Assembly: GCA_024226315.1 (NCBI GenBank)
Contig: JAAELT010000476.1
Location: 1-64,000 of the forward strand
Direction of reading: 5' to 3'
DNA: 64,000 nt
DNA from: a bacterium
GTDB lineage: Bacteria; Acidobacteriota; Thermoanaerobaculia; Multivoradales; J023
Positions 45,050-54,265 of this stretch are shown here, piece after piece. Position numbers and translations under genes: made by a program. Numbering within the stretch: position 1 is the stretch's first letter; every line of letters starts with the position of its first letter. Below the pieces are notes generated by a model. That model was not told the DNA's origin. It did not search any database and saw nothing but the letters and a program-made list of their open reading frames with translations.

Positions 45050-45832
45050 TCAGCCTACGATCGCCTCGAGCGCAGCCTCGATCTCACCCATGTGGGCCAC
45101 TGCTTCCCGGTAGCCGATGTCGAAGATCTCCTGGACGTGTTTGGTGTTGAAGGCGCCGAAGCGCTCGAGGCCCGGCGGCCAGAGCATGACGTCGCACTCG
45201 TGGAACTTCGGCTTTGAGTTGAAGTAGCGCGCCACCTCGAGCGCCCGCTGGGACACCGCCAGCGTGCTCTTGAGATCCCCGGCGTGGACAGACTTCAGCG
45301 GGCTGACGTAGATCCCGACGATGACGTCGCACAGGCCCTTGAGCGGCTCGACCGGAAAGTTGTTGACGATGCCGCCGTCGGCGAACCAGCGGCCTTCGAT
45401 CTCGATCGGCGTGAACACGATCGGTACCGACGAAGACGCCAGGATGGCCGAGATCAGGGGCCCGGACTCGAAAATCACCAGTTTGGCGTTGAGCAGGTCG
45501 GTGGCGGCGACGAATAGCCGGTGGCGCAGCGACTCGAAGGAGTCTTCGGGGAAGTACTCCAGGAACTCGGCGCGCACCTTGGCGGTGTCGATGATGCCGG
45601 GCTTGCCGAAGGAGAGCCTGGTCAGCTTGAAGGGGTTGCGAGTGGCGAAGAAGTCGCGGATCTCGAGCCCGGAATGACCCGCGGCATAGAGCGCGCCGAC
45701 GATGGCGCCGGCGCTGGTGCCGCCCAGGCACTCGGCCTTGATGCCTCGCTCCTCGAGGGCGTGAAGCACCCCCGCCTGGGCGATGGCGCGCGCACCGCCG
45801 CCGGAGCAGACGACACCCAGTCTGTATTGCAT
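45050..45832 (-). CDS. Patatin-like phospholipase
   Basis: A 260-residue serine lipid hydrolase of the RssA/YlbK-like bacterial patatin group. The oxyanion loop is CSGGGARAIAQAG (residues 9-21), the nucleophile elbow is GTSAG (Ser near 40), and the dyad aspartate is in FADGGIVNNFP (near 150). No signal peptide is seen, so it is probably cytoplasmic or peripheral. The C-terminal 60 residues (RYFNSKPKFHECDVMLW onward) recur as the fragment at 39715-39900. The gene starts with ATG at 45832, directly next to the kinase remnant at 45832-45986. Immune-system patatins have nearby cyclases or sensors, and none is seen here. Confidence 0.9.
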   Translation of the reverse strand: MQYRLGVVCSGGGARAIAQAGVLHALEERGIKAECLGGTSAGAIVGALYAAGHSGLEIRDFFATRNPFKLTRLSFGKPGIIDTAKVRAEFLEYFPEDSFESLRHRLFVAATDLLNAKLVIFESGPLISAILASSSVPIVFTPIEIEGRWFADGGIVNNFPVEPLKGLCDVIVGIYVSPLKSVHAGDLKSTLAVSQRALEVARYFNSKPKFHECDVMLWPPGLERFGAFNTKHVQEIFDIGYREAVAHMGEIEAALEAIVG

Positions 45833-45986
45833 CAGATTTCGTGGCCCATCAGTGAGAAGGTGAACACCGAGCCCTCGTCCAACCGGCCGGTGACGGTGAT
45901 CGTACCGCCGTGGAGCTCAGCACCCTCAGCGGGCGTAGAGCCTCCAACCGTTCGGATTCGTCGTCGGGTAGTTGCGGCTCTTGCAT
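45832..45986 (-). pseudogene. Internally deleted GAF-histidine kinase remnant
   Basis: The minus-strand 5' part from ATG 45986 reads MQEPQLPDDESERLEALRPL, like the start of GAF-first sensor kinases (P-x-x-E-x-x-R-L-x-A-L). The 3' part, in another frame, reads ELHGGTITVTGRLDEG then SVFTFSLMGHEI and stop, the last strands of a HATPase domain. The whole middle (several hundred codons) is missing and the junction is out of frame, so it is non-functional. The kinase stop overlaps the patatin start region. Confidence 0.6.
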
Positions 45987-46012
45987 GGCAACAGCGTCGC
46001 GTCTGTGAGCGT

Positions 46013-47167
46013 TCAATGGGTCCGCTGAAACTCTCTCAGGTGCTTTTCCCTCTTTGCCAGCGAGCTCTTCTCCATCGCCAGGCCGGCCTCGATCATCGCC
46101 ACTTCGAGATCCTCGAGCGGTCCGAGCGGATGGAGGCCGGGCAGGTTGTCACCGTAGAAGATGAGCGATACCCGGCCGCTGACAATGAGCGGCGCCGCAA
46201 CGACCTCGGTAGGCCATCCACCACCGAGCCTGCGGATGAGGTATCGGTTGACGGCATTCTCCTCCAAAGGGCCACTGAAGTTCGTCTTGCGCGCGACAGC
46301 TTCGGTGAGAATCGACGGCAGGGCGAGGGGAAGGTTCACCTTTCTGACGAAATCGGCGGTCAGGCCGGAGGGTGGCTCGACGCCGAACTGTCCCATGCCC
46401 GCAAAACCCAACGGACTGCATCTGAAAAGGACGCCGCGGCGCGCGATCCGTTGGGCGTGCTCGAGGATCGCCAGAATGATCTCGCCGGTGAACTCGGGGG
46501 TGTGCGACTCCGTCATGATGTTGCTCAGAGGAGTCGGGCGGTCGCTGGTCGCTGGTTGTGTGGCTCCAGGTTGTTCCGGCATCGAACCTGACCGGGCTAC
46601 CGTCTCGAGCGGCGAGCTCTCGCTCTTGGCTACCGCCTCGGGCGGTGAGACGTCGCGCTGCGCCTCGTCCATCTTGACCGACAGCTCCAACAGAACCTCG
46701 TCGGCGGGAAGCCCATCGGAATACAGGAACTCCAGAGCATCGATCTCGACCTCCCCGCAATCCGCCAGTTGCAGCTCCTCGAACCGAAAATAGCCGCTGT
46801 GCCACTTGAGCAATTCAAAAACCACCTTCCCGAATTGCTCTTTGACGACCTGACTCAGGTCCTGCTTCGACACCAGGCCCTGCTCGAGCAGGATGGCCCC
46901 GAGGCGACGTTCTTTGTTGGCCTCGAGCTGTAGATCGAGACTCCTCCTGAGCTCGTCCTCGGTGATCAGACCTCGGCACAGAAGGATGCTTCCAAGGGTC
47001 TCTCTCACCGAGCTGCTGGCGGCGTAGATGATCCGGCCCTCGCGAAGAACGAGCACTCCCTGGCCAGCACGCTGGGTGACCGAGAGCTTGCCGCTCTTGC
47101 CACTGCTGGCGAGCATCTGCAGGATGTCGGAAAAGTCGAACTTCTCGAGCTTGCCCCTGAGCTCCAT
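46013..47167 (-). CDS. DUF4388 (PATAN-like) protein with C-terminal GAF-like domain
   Basis: A 384-residue cytoplasmic protein. The N-terminus, MELRGKLEKFDFSDILQMLA, with GKLSVTQRAGQGVLVLREGRIIYA is the DUF4388 signature. This domain is common in deltaproteobacterial and acidobacterial regulators. Residues about 60-130 form a helical GspE-N-like segment (GSILLCRGLITEDELRRSL, LGAILLEQGLVSKQDL). A serine/threonine/proline-rich linker of about 60 residues follows, then an alpha/beta domain resembling GAF (about 215-375) with AAPLIVSGRVSLIFYGDNLPG. A signal-transduction or motility role is likely. The ATG at 47167 has no Shine-Dalgarno. It is divergent from the metalloprotease gene. Confidence 0.75.
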   Translation of the reverse strand: MELRGKLEKFDFSDILQMLASSGKSGKLSVTQRAGQGVLVLREGRIIYAASSSVRETLGSILLCRGLITEDELRRSLDLQLEANKERRLGAILLEQGLVSKQDLSQVVKEQFGKVVFELLKWHSGYFRFEELQLADCGEVEIDALEFLYSDGLPADEVLLELSVKMDEAQRDVSPPEAVAKSESSPLETVARSGSMPEQPGATQPATSDRPTPLSNIMTESHTPEFTGEIILAILEHAQRIARRGVLFRCSPLGFAGMGQFGVEPPSGLTADFVRKVNLPLALPSILTEAVARKTNFSGPLEENAVNRYLIRRLGGGWPTEVVAAPLIVSGRVSLIFYGDNLPGLHPLGPLEDLEVAMIEAGLAMEKSSLAKREKHLREFQRTH

Positions 47168-47327
47168 GGCGTGTCCGTGTACTTTCGATCGGTGAAAGGT
47201 CCGCCTCTTGGTGGAATCATGCTACCAGAGGCGAGATCCTGGACTTCGTCCCTGTTCGAACGCCGTCCGTACCTCGTATGTACCAGCCCCTCAATCGGCG
47301 GTGAGATGAGGCGGCCATTCTCGACAC

Positions 47328-47351
47328 ACTGTATAGCGACCCAGACTGTAT
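47328..47351 (+). promoter_or_regulatory. Direct repeat ACTGTAT x2 upstream of the metalloprotease
   Basis: ACTGTAT at 47328-47334 and again at 47345-47351 lie 17 bp apart, 39-62 bp before the GTG start. The first continues as TATAGC, a possible -10. A regulator binding site or overlapping promoter element is possible. Confidence 0.25.
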
Positions 47352-47389
47352 GGAAGAATGACAGTTGCCTAGATCGAGAGGTAATCATC

Positions 47390-49891
47390 GTGGCCAGGAC
47401 GCTGATCCTTTTCGCCTCCGCCCTCCTTCTCGCCGCTTCGCCCTCGACGGCGCAGGAGCTGTTCTTCGCTCAGAAGACTCTTGCCGTAGCGGCCGATCCG
47501 ACGGCGATCATCGAGACGGAGGTCGGAGTCGATCTGTCGCTCCTGCGGCGGAACGTCGAGTCGCTGGAGCTCTCCCTGCCGGACGGGGACCACTACCGGG
47601 CCGGCCGAACCGGCTTCGAGCAGCGGTCGGACGGTGGCGTGACCTGGTGGGGCTCGATCCCGGTCGCGGAGCTCGAGATGCCGGCGAGTGTCACCCTCAC
47701 CGTCCATGACGGCCTGCTGGTGGCGTCGATCACCACCCCCGCCGGCAACTACGAGGTTCGTCCGCGCGCTGACCGCTCCCATGTCCTGAGGAAGGTCGAC
47801 CGCACGAGTCAACCTGACTGTGGTGGAGCGGTCGCGCCCCCGGAGCTGGTAGTGGAGTCTCAACCAAAGGACTCCGGGATGGACGCCGCTCCGATCGAGA
47901 GCAGCGAGCTGGATAGCGAGAACAAGGCTACGGCGCGGATCGACGTGCTGGCGATCTACAGCGCGGGCGCCCGGAGCTACGCTGGCGGGCATAGCCAGAT
48001 CCGGGCTGTGATCCAACACGCCATCGACGCCACCAACTCGGCCTTCGTCAACAGCTCGGCGGCGGTGCGGGTTGCGCTGCGCCACTCACAGGAGATGGCG
48101 GTCTCGCAGTCGGCGTTCCAGAAGCTCGATTTCCTGCGCATGCATGCCGCGACCAACACCCTGCGCAACGCGGTCGGCGCCGATCTGGTGGCAGCCTTCA
48201 TCAACGATGCGTCCAACTGGTGCGGCATCGCCTACCTGATGGACGACGTCGGCCCGAGTTTCGCGCCCTGGGCCTACTCGATCACGGACATCGAATGCTC
48301 GACCCTGGTCTTCGCCCACGAGGTGGGTCACAACCTGAGCCTCAACCACGATCCCGCCAACCGCAGCTCCCCGGACCCGCCGGCGTTCCCCTGGGCCTTC
48401 GGCCACTACGTCGACCAGGTGTTCCGGACGGTCATGTCCTATTCCAATCAGTGCACGGGACAGTTCTGCCCTCGGATTCCCCATTTCTCGCATCCGGGGA
48501 TCTCCTACTCCGGCCACGCGACAGGCATCCCGAACGAGCGCAACAACCGTAAGGTGCTCAACGTCACCGGCCCGGTGGGCGCCGGCTTCCGGCCGTCGGT
48601 CGCCAATATCGACGCCGCCTTCAGCTTCTCGCCGGCGCGGCCGGCCTTCGACCTGCCGGTCCAGTTCACCGACCTTTCGACCGGCGATCCCGATTCGTGG
48701 AGCTGGTCCTTCGGCGACGGCGGGTCCTCGAGCAGTCAGAACCCGTCTCACACCTACGCCCTGCCCGGCGCCTACACCGCGCGCTTGACGGTCAGCCGCG
48801 GCGGAGCCAGCGATACCGTGACCGTCGAGGTGGTGGTGGAAGACGTCGCCGCCGGTTTCATGATCACCCCAGACTCGCCTCGCATTGAGATTCCGACCCG
48901 CTTCCTCGACGCCTCCACCGGCTCGCCGACCGCCTGGAGCTGGGACTTCGGCGATGGCGCCACCTCGGCCGAGATCAATCCGTCGCACGTCTATGACGCG
49001 TCGGGGACCTACACCGTCAGCCTAACCGTGACCCGCGACGCCACCATCGACACGCTTAGCGTCGACCTCGAGGTGGCGGAGCGCACCTGCGCCAACGAGA
49101 CGGAGGGCCTGTGTCTGAACCGGGATCGATACCACGCCGAGGTCGAGTGGATCGACTTCCTCGACCAGACCGGGACCGCCACGGCGGTGCCGCTGGTCTC
49201 GGACGACTCGGGCGTGTTCTGGTTCTTCGACGGCAACAACTGGGAGATGCTGGTCAAGGTGCTCGACGGCTGCGACTTCAACTCGCATGTGTGGGTATTC
49301 GCCGCCACCACCACCGACGTCGGCTACATCCTGCGCGTTACTGACACCCACACCGGCAACGTCCGCGAATACCTCAACGAGCTCGGCACCTCCGCGCCCG
49401 CGATCACCGACACCGAAGCGTTCGAAGACTGCGTCATCACGATCGACTACGCCGCCGATACCGATCCCCGGAGATCAATCTTCCAGGCTCCCGGCGTGAC
49501 GGCGACCGAGCTGGCGGTTGCCGCCACCGAGCAAGAAGAAGACTGCGTCGCCGACGGCAACCGCCTGTGCTTGAACGACGGCCGCTTCCGCGCCGAGGTC
49601 ACCTGGCGCGACTTCGAAGATCGCACCGGCTCCGGCACGGTGGTGACCAGCACCGACGACTCCGGCCTCTACTGGTTCTTCTCGTCCAACAACTGGGAGC
49701 TACTGCTCAAAGTACTCGACGGCTGCGCCCTCAACGACCGCTACTGGGTCTTCTCTGCCGCCACCACCAACGTCGAGTACACGCTGCGAGTCACCGACAC
49801 GCAGACCGGCGAGGCACGGGAGTACCGCAACCCCCTGGGCACAGCCGCCGCCGCAGTCACCGATACTGAAGCCTTCGCCAGCTGCCCCTGA
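47390..49891 (+). CDS. Secreted reprolysin-like zinc metalloprotease with PKD domains
   Basis: An 833-residue exported protease. Signal peptide about 1-19 (LILFASALLLAASPSTA), a propeptide to about 180, then a metzincin-type catalytic domain with zinc site HEVGHNLSLNHD (near 309-320) and a Met-turn in TVMSYSNQC. Two PKD domains follow (about 404-485 and 487-563), each with the W-S-W-x-F-G-D-G core. The C-terminus is a duplicated 115-residue module (about 565-685 and 717-833), each copy with CLNRDRYHAEVEW or CLNDGRFRAEVTW and V-L-D-G-C. This module is common at the ends of acidobacterial secreted proteins. The GTG at 47390 has GAGAGG upstream and begins the signal peptide. An open extension upstream lacks coding character. 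Confidence 0.85.
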   Translation: MARTLILFASALLLAASPSTAQELFFAQKTLAVAADPTAIIETEVGVDLSLLRRNVESLELSLPDGDHYRAGRTGFEQRSDGGVTWWGSIPVAELEMPASVTLTVHDGLLVASITTPAGNYEVRPRADRSHVLRKVDRTSQPDCGGAVAPPELVVESQPKDSGMDAAPIESSELDSENKATARIDVLAIYSAGARSYAGGHSQIRAVIQHAIDATNSAFVNSSAAVRVALRHSQEMAVSQSAFQKLDFLRMHAATNTLRNAVGADLVAAFINDASNWCGIAYLMDDVGPSFAPWAYSITDIECSTLVFAHEVGHNLSLNHDPANRSSPDPPAFPWAFGHYVDQVFRTVMSYSNQCTGQFCPRIPHFSHPGISYSGHATGIPNERNNRKVLNVTGPVGAGFRPSVANIDAAFSFSPARPAFDLPVQFTDLSTGDPDSWSWSFGDGGSSSSQNPSHTYALPGAYTARLTVSRGGASDTVTVEVVVEDVAAGFMITPDSPRIEIPTRFLDASTGSPTAWSWDFGDGATSAEINPSHVYDASGTYTVSLTVTRDATIDTLSVDLEVAERTCANETEGLCLNRDRYHAEVEWIDFLDQTGTATAVPLVSDDSGVFWFFDGNNWEMLVKVLDGCDFNSHVWVFAATTTDVGYILRVTDTHTGNVREYLNELGTSAPAITDTEAFEDCVITIDYAADTDPRRSIFQAPGVTATELAVAATEQEEDCVADGNRLCLNDGRFRAEVTWRDFEDRTGSGTVVTSTDDSGLYWFFSSNNWELLLKVLDGCALNDRYWVFSAATTNVEYTLRVTDTQTGEAREYRNPLGTAAAAVTDTEAFASCP

Positions 49892-49904
49892 CGCCGCATT
49901 GACA

Positions 49905-49910
49905 TACAAT
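49905..49910 (+). promoter_or_regulatory. -10 hexamer (TACAAT) of the first PilT gene
   Basis: TACAAT ends 10 nt before the ATG at 49921 and is immediately preceded by TTGACA, too close to be a -35. There is no Shine-Dalgarno. A leaderless transcript is implied. Confidence 0.4.
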
Positions 49911-49920
49911 CGTCCGCGTT

Positions 49921-51390
49921 ATGCCGGACCCGGAGCTGCTGATCGGCCAACTGGCCATCCATTACAAGATCCTGTCGAAGGAACAGGTCGGCGATGCCGT
50001 GAAGCACTGGCGCGCCGAGCCCTCGGAGCAGGACCTCGGGGCCTTCATGGCGGAGAAGGGCTACTTCGGTACCGATGTGCTGCAGAAGCTGGAGGCGGCC
50101 AAAGCCCAGGTGCTTCGGCGTGAGCAGGTCCGCTCCGGCGCCGGCACGGTGCCGACCGCCGCACCTGCTGCTCCGGCCGTGCCCTCCGCTCCGGCCGCTC
50201 CCGCGGCGGCCGCGGCGGCCGAGATGGTGGTCGAGCGGGTAGGGTCACCGTCCGCCACGGCAAAGCCAGCCGAGGAGGCTGCTCCGGCAACGGCGGAAAC
50301 GCAGGCGATTCCCCAACAGGACGTAGACTGGAAGCTGCGCTTCGACGCCGACGCCAGCCTCGAAGATCTGTTGCGGCAGGCCCAGGAGCTGCATGCCTCG
50401 GACTTGCACGTACACAGCGGAGCGCCGATCAAGCTGCGCCTCAACGGCCGGCTCGAGGACGCCTCGGCGGTGCTCGACCGAACACGTGCTAAAGAGTTGA
50501 TCGAAGGCTTGCTCAACGACTCGCAACAGCTACTGCTCGACGAATTCATGCAGGTCGACTTCGCGCACTCGATCGCCGGCGTCGGGCGCTTCCGCGCCAA
50601 CGTCTACCAGCAGCAGCGGGGGCTAGACGCGGTGTTCCGCGCCATCCCGCCCGAGCCGCCGACGCTGGCGCAGCTCGGGCTGCCGGACTCCCTGGCCGAG
50701 CTGGTGTCGTACCACCAGGGCATGGTGCTGCTCACCGGGCCGGCTGGGTGCGGCAAGTCCTCGACCATGGCGGCCCTGGTGCGGCTGATCAACGAGCAGC
50801 GGCCGGACCACATCATCACCGTCGAGGATCCGATCGAGTACGTGCATCCTTCGGCTCGCTGCGTGGTGAATCAGCGGGAAGTGGGCCCGCACACCGAGTC
50901 CTTCGCTCGGGCGCTGCGGGCGGCGTTGCGCGAGGATCCGGATGTCATCGTGATCGGCGAGCTGCGCGATCTCGAGACCATCAGCCTCGCCCTCACCGCG
51001 GCGGAGACCGGCCATCTGGTGCTCGCCACGCTACACACCTCGAACGCCATCCGTACCATCAATCGTGTGCTCGGCGTGTTTCCGCCGGACCAGCAGGCGC
51101 AAATCCGGATGATGTTCTCCGAGTCGCTGCGCGCCGTCGTCTCCCAGCGCCTGCTGCCACGGGCCGACGGCACCGGCCGGGTGGCAGCCACCGAGATCCT
51201 GATCAACACCAAGGCGGCCGGTAACCTGATTCGCGAGCAGAAGACCTTCCAGCTGCATTCGCTGATGCAAACCGGTAGTCAACACGGCATGTGGCTGCTC
51301 GATCATGCGCTGACCTTTCTGGCCAAGCGGCGGATCGTCACCAAGGAAGACGCCCGGATGGAAGCGGAGAAGCCGGAGAGCATCAAATGA
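49921..51390 (+). CDS. pilT: PilT-like type IV pilus retraction ATPase, long form
   Basis: A 489-residue cytoplasmic hexameric motor. Residues 1-70 are a GspE-N-like helical module (LLIGQLAIHYKILSKEQVGDAV). A 60-residue alanine/proline linker follows, then a full PilT ATPase from about 145: ASDLHVHSGAPIKLRLNG, Walker A TGPAGCGKSST, Asp box TVEDPIEYVH, Walker B VIVIGELRDLETI and His box ATLHTSNA. The N-terminal extension is not in standard PilT (about 345 residues) and may tether the motor to a partner. The second PilT gene starts 32 nt downstream, so the two are cotranscribed. No pilin or assembly gene is in the window. Confidence 0.92.
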   Translation: MPDPELLIGQLAIHYKILSKEQVGDAVKHWRAEPSEQDLGAFMAEKGYFGTDVLQKLEAAKAQVLRREQVRSGAGTVPTAAPAAPAVPSAPAAPAAAAAAEMVVERVGSPSATAKPAEEAAPATAETQAIPQQDVDWKLRFDADASLEDLLRQAQELHASDLHVHSGAPIKLRLNGRLEDASAVLDRTRAKELIEGLLNDSQQLLLDEFMQVDFAHSIAGVGRFRANVYQQQRGLDAVFRAIPPEPPTLAQLGLPDSLAELVSYHQGMVLLTGPAGCGKSSTMAALVRLINEQRPDHIITVEDPIEYVHPSARCVVNQREVGPHTESFARALRAALREDPDVIVIGELRDLETISLALTAAETGHLVLATLHTSNAIRTINRVLGVFPPDQQAQIRMMFSESLRAVVSQRLLPRADGTGRVAATEILINTKAAGNLIREQKTFQLHSLMQTGSQHGMWLLDHALTFLAKRRIVTKEDARMEAEKPESIK

Positions 51391-51422
51391 AGCATCGAAC
51401 GAGCGCCGGCGGGAGCTGAGAC

Positions 51423-52505
51423 ATGGCGAGAATCCATGATCTGTTCCGCACCCTGAAAGAGATCGGGGGTTCGGATCTGCACCTGGCGGCGCCGCTGCGA
51501 CCGCGGATCCGCGTTCACGGTGAGCTCGCCGACGTCGAGGGCTGGGAGCCGCTGTCACACGAGGAGCTGCGGGCTCTACTGCGCGAGATCACCACCGACG
51601 ATCAGTGGAATGACTACGAAAGCTTCGGTGACCTCGACTTCGCCTACGGCCTCGAAGGGGTCGCGCGTTTCCGCGCCAACTTCCTGCGCCAGGAGAACGG
51701 CGCCGCGGCCGTGTTTCGCATCATCCCGGAAGAGATCTTGACCCTCGAGAAGCTCGGATTGCCCGAGGCGATCGAGAAACTGGCTCACACCCGACAGGGT
51801 CTGGTGCTGGTCACCGGGCCCACCGGCTCGGGCAAGTCAACCACCCTGGCCGCGATCATTGACCGCATCAACGACACCTACGGCAAGCATATCGTCACCA
51901 TCGAAGATCCGGTGGAGTTCGTGCATCCGAACAAAAAGTGCGTGCTGTCGCAGCGCGAGGTCGGCGCCGATACGCCGAGCTTCGCGGCTGCGCTCAAAGT
52001 CGCAGTGCGCCAGGACGCCGACGTCATCCTGGTGGGGGAGATGCGCGATCTCGAGACCATCTCGCTGGCGATCACCGCCGCGGAGATGGGCGCTCTGGTG
52101 TTCGGCACCCTGCATACCAACAGCGCCGCCAAAACCATCGACCGCCTGATCGACGCCTTCCCCGCCGAGGAGCAGAACCAGATCCGCACCACGCTCTCGG
52201 AGTCGGTGGTCGGCATCGTCTCGCAGCTGCTGCTGCCGACCCGGGACGGCAAGGGAAGGTGCGCCGTGCACGAGATCCTGCTCAAGACCGGCGGGCTGGC
52301 CAACGTCATCCGCGAGGGCAACACGCCGATGCTGCAGTCGATCATCCAGGGTCACCGGGGCATGGGCATGTGCATGATGGACGACTCGTTGTTCGAGAAA
52401 GTGGAGAAGCGCAAGATCAGCGCCAAGGCGGCCTATGCCAAGGCGCAGGACAAGTTGCGATTCGAGCCACTGGTGAAGCAAGAGGAAGAGGCTGCGTCCG
52501 GATGA
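51423..52505 (+). CDS. pilT: PilT/PilU-like type IV pilus retraction ATPase
   Basis: A 360-residue PilT-family ATPase of standard length. SDLHLAAPLRPRIRVHGEL opens the N-terminal PAS-like domain. Walker A is TGPTGSGKSTT, Asp box TIEDPVEFVH, Walker B VILVGEMRDLETI and His box GTLHTNSA. The C-terminal CMMDDSLFEKVEKRKIS matches the family. It may be the main retraction motor, with the longer upstream paralogue acting as PilU-like accessory, or the reverse; the sequence does not decide. GGGAGC lies 7 nt before the ATG. Confidence 0.93.
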   Translation: MARIHDLFRTLKEIGGSDLHLAAPLRPRIRVHGELADVEGWEPLSHEELRALLREITTDDQWNDYESFGDLDFAYGLEGVARFRANFLRQENGAAAVFRIIPEEILTLEKLGLPEAIEKLAHTRQGLVLVTGPTGSGKSTTLAAIIDRINDTYGKHIVTIEDPVEFVHPNKKCVLSQREVGADTPSFAAALKVAVRQDADVILVGEMRDLETISLAITAAEMGALVFGTLHTNSAAKTIDRLIDAFPAEEQNQIRTTLSESVVGIVSQLLLPTRDGKGRCAVHEILLKTGGLANVIREGNTPMLQSIIQGHRGMGMCMMDDSLFEKVEKRKISAKAAYAKAQDKLRFEPLVKQEEEAASG

Positions 52506-52572
52506 GAACATCGTTTCGGACGCTCCCCGCGCTGGTTCAGCAGCGCCCACCAAACCATCCGAGAGGAAGCCG

Positions 52573-54252
52573 ATGAGCGCAAGAACGATCCCCTGTCTGG
52601 TTCTGTCTCTCGCCGCCTTGGCGGCTTGCCAGCCCACCGAAACACCGAGTCCGGGGACGCGAGAGGAGGCATCGACGACCATGACCGAGACCGAGAAGCG
52701 GCTCGCCAAGTACACGACGGTGAAGCTCACCAGCGATCTCTCAGTGCTGTCCGACAATCAGCGACGCATGATCCCGCTGCTGATCGAGGCGGCGGAGGCC
52801 ATGGACGCCGGCTTCTGGCGCCAGGCCTACGGCGACAAGGAAGCGCTGATGGCGTCGATCGACGATGACGCCACCCGCCGCTTCGCCGAGATCAACTACG
52901 GGCCGTGGGACCGTCTGGCGAACAACGAGCCATTCGTCGAAGGGATCGGAGACAAGCCCAAGGGCGCCACCTTCTATCCCTCCGACATGACCAAGGAAGA
53001 GCTCGAAGAGGCGACCGCGGCCTCCGAAGAGGCGGCCGAGAAGCTGCGCGGCCTGTACACGGTCGTCGAACGCGACCTGGGCGGCGCTCTCACCACCAGG
53101 CCCTACAGCGAGATCTACGACGACCTGTATCAGGTTGCCGCCGAGAAACTGCGCGCTGCCGCCGAGCTGGCCGAAGACGCCGGCTTCAAGAGCTACCTCG
53201 AGCTGCGCGCCGCGGCGCTGCTGTCCGACGAGTACTACGAATCGGACCTCGCCTGGATGGACATGAAGACCAATGCCGTCGATATCGTCATTGGTCCGAT
53301 TGAGACCTACGAGGATCAGATGTTCGGCGCCAAGGCGTCGAACGAGGCCTACGTGCTGATCAAGGACCGGGCGTGGAGCGAGCGCCTGGCCAAGTACGCC
53401 GCGATGCTGCCGGACCTCCAACGGGGCCTGCCGGTACCCGAGGAGTACAAGCGCGAGGAGCCCGGAACCAACTCGGACCTCAATGCCTACGACGTCGTCT
53501 ACTACGCCGGCGACTGCAACGCCGGCTCCAAGACGATCGCCATCAACCTGCCGAACGACGAGCGCGTGCAGCTACAGAAGGGCAGCCGACGCCTGCAGCT
53601 CAAGAACGCCATGCGCGCCAAGTTCGACCGCATCCTGATGCCGATCGCCGGCGAGCTGATCCACGCCGAGCAGCGAGGGCTGATCCGATTCGACGCCTTC
53701 TTCGAGAACACCATGTTCCACGAGGTGGCTCACGGGCTCGGCATCAAGGAGACGATCACCGGCCAGGGCTCGGTGCGCTCGGCGCTCCAGAACCACGCTT
53801 CGGCGCTGGAGGAGGGCAAGGCGGACGTGCTCGGCCTGTACATGGTGAACGCGCTGCACCAGCGCGGCGATCTCGATGACACCGAGATCGAGGACAACTA
53901 CGCGACCTTCATGGCCAGCATCTTCCGTTCGATCCGCTTCGGCGCCTCGAGCGCCCACGGCGTCGCCAACCTGATCCGCTTCAACTTCTTCGCCGAGATG
54001 GGCGCCTTCACCCGCGACGAGGCGACCGGCGTCTACCGGGTCGACTTCGCGAAGCTCGAGACGGCGGCCGACGCATTGTCGGAGAAGATTCTGCGCCTCC
54101 AGGGCGACGGAGACTACGAGGCGGTGGGAGCCTTCGTCGATCGATACGGCAAAGTGGGAGAGATCCTCGCCGCCGATCTCGAACGACTGTCGAGCGCCGG
54201 CATCCCGGTGGACATCGTCTTCGAACAGGGAGTGGATACACTGGGCCTATAG
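52573..54252 (+). CDS. Lipoprotein zinc peptidase, M49 (dipeptidyl-peptidase III)-like
   Basis: A 559-residue exported lipoprotein: signal peptide with lipobox LAALAAC (Cys near 18), then a linker and an all-helical front half. The zinc centre is FHEVAHGLGIKETI (HExxH near 383) with a third ligand in ALEEGKADVLGLY (Glu near 412). The E-E-G-K-A-D second motif and overall size fit the bacterial M49-like peptidases. Classical M49 has HELLGH with a six-residue spacing, while here the motif is HEVAH, as in the bacterial branch. It probably degrades peptides at the outer or inner membrane. AGAGGAAG lies 3-4 nt before the ATG. It ends 13 bp from the convergent methyltransferase gene. Confidence 0.8.
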   Translation: MSARTIPCLVLSLAALAACQPTETPSPGTREEASTTMTETEKRLAKYTTVKLTSDLSVLSDNQRRMIPLLIEAAEAMDAGFWRQAYGDKEALMASIDDDATRRFAEINYGPWDRLANNEPFVEGIGDKPKGATFYPSDMTKEELEEATAASEEAAEKLRGLYTVVERDLGGALTTRPYSEIYDDLYQVAAEKLRAAAELAEDAGFKSYLELRAAALLSDEYYESDLAWMDMKTNAVDIVIGPIETYEDQMFGAKASNEAYVLIKDRAWSERLAKYAAMLPDLQRGLPVPEEYKREEPGTNSDLNAYDVVYYAGDCNAGSKTIAINLPNDERVQLQKGSRRLQLKNAMRAKFDRILMPIAGELIHAEQRGLIRFDAFFENTMFHEVAHGLGIKETITGQGSVRSALQNHASALEEGKADVLGLYMVNALHQRGDLDDTEIEDNYATFMASIFRSIRFGASSAHGVANLIRFNFFAEMGAFTRDEATGVYRVDFAKLETAADALSEKILRLQGDGDYEAVGAFVDRYGKVGEILAADLERLSSAGIPVDIVFEQGVDTLGL

Positions 54253-54265
54253 CCACCCAGGACCA

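Noticed and set aside
45050..45832. CBASS-type antiphage system built on the patatin
   Set aside because: No CD-NTase, Cap2/Cap3 or other immune partner is present, and the sequence fits ordinary RssA-like patatins.
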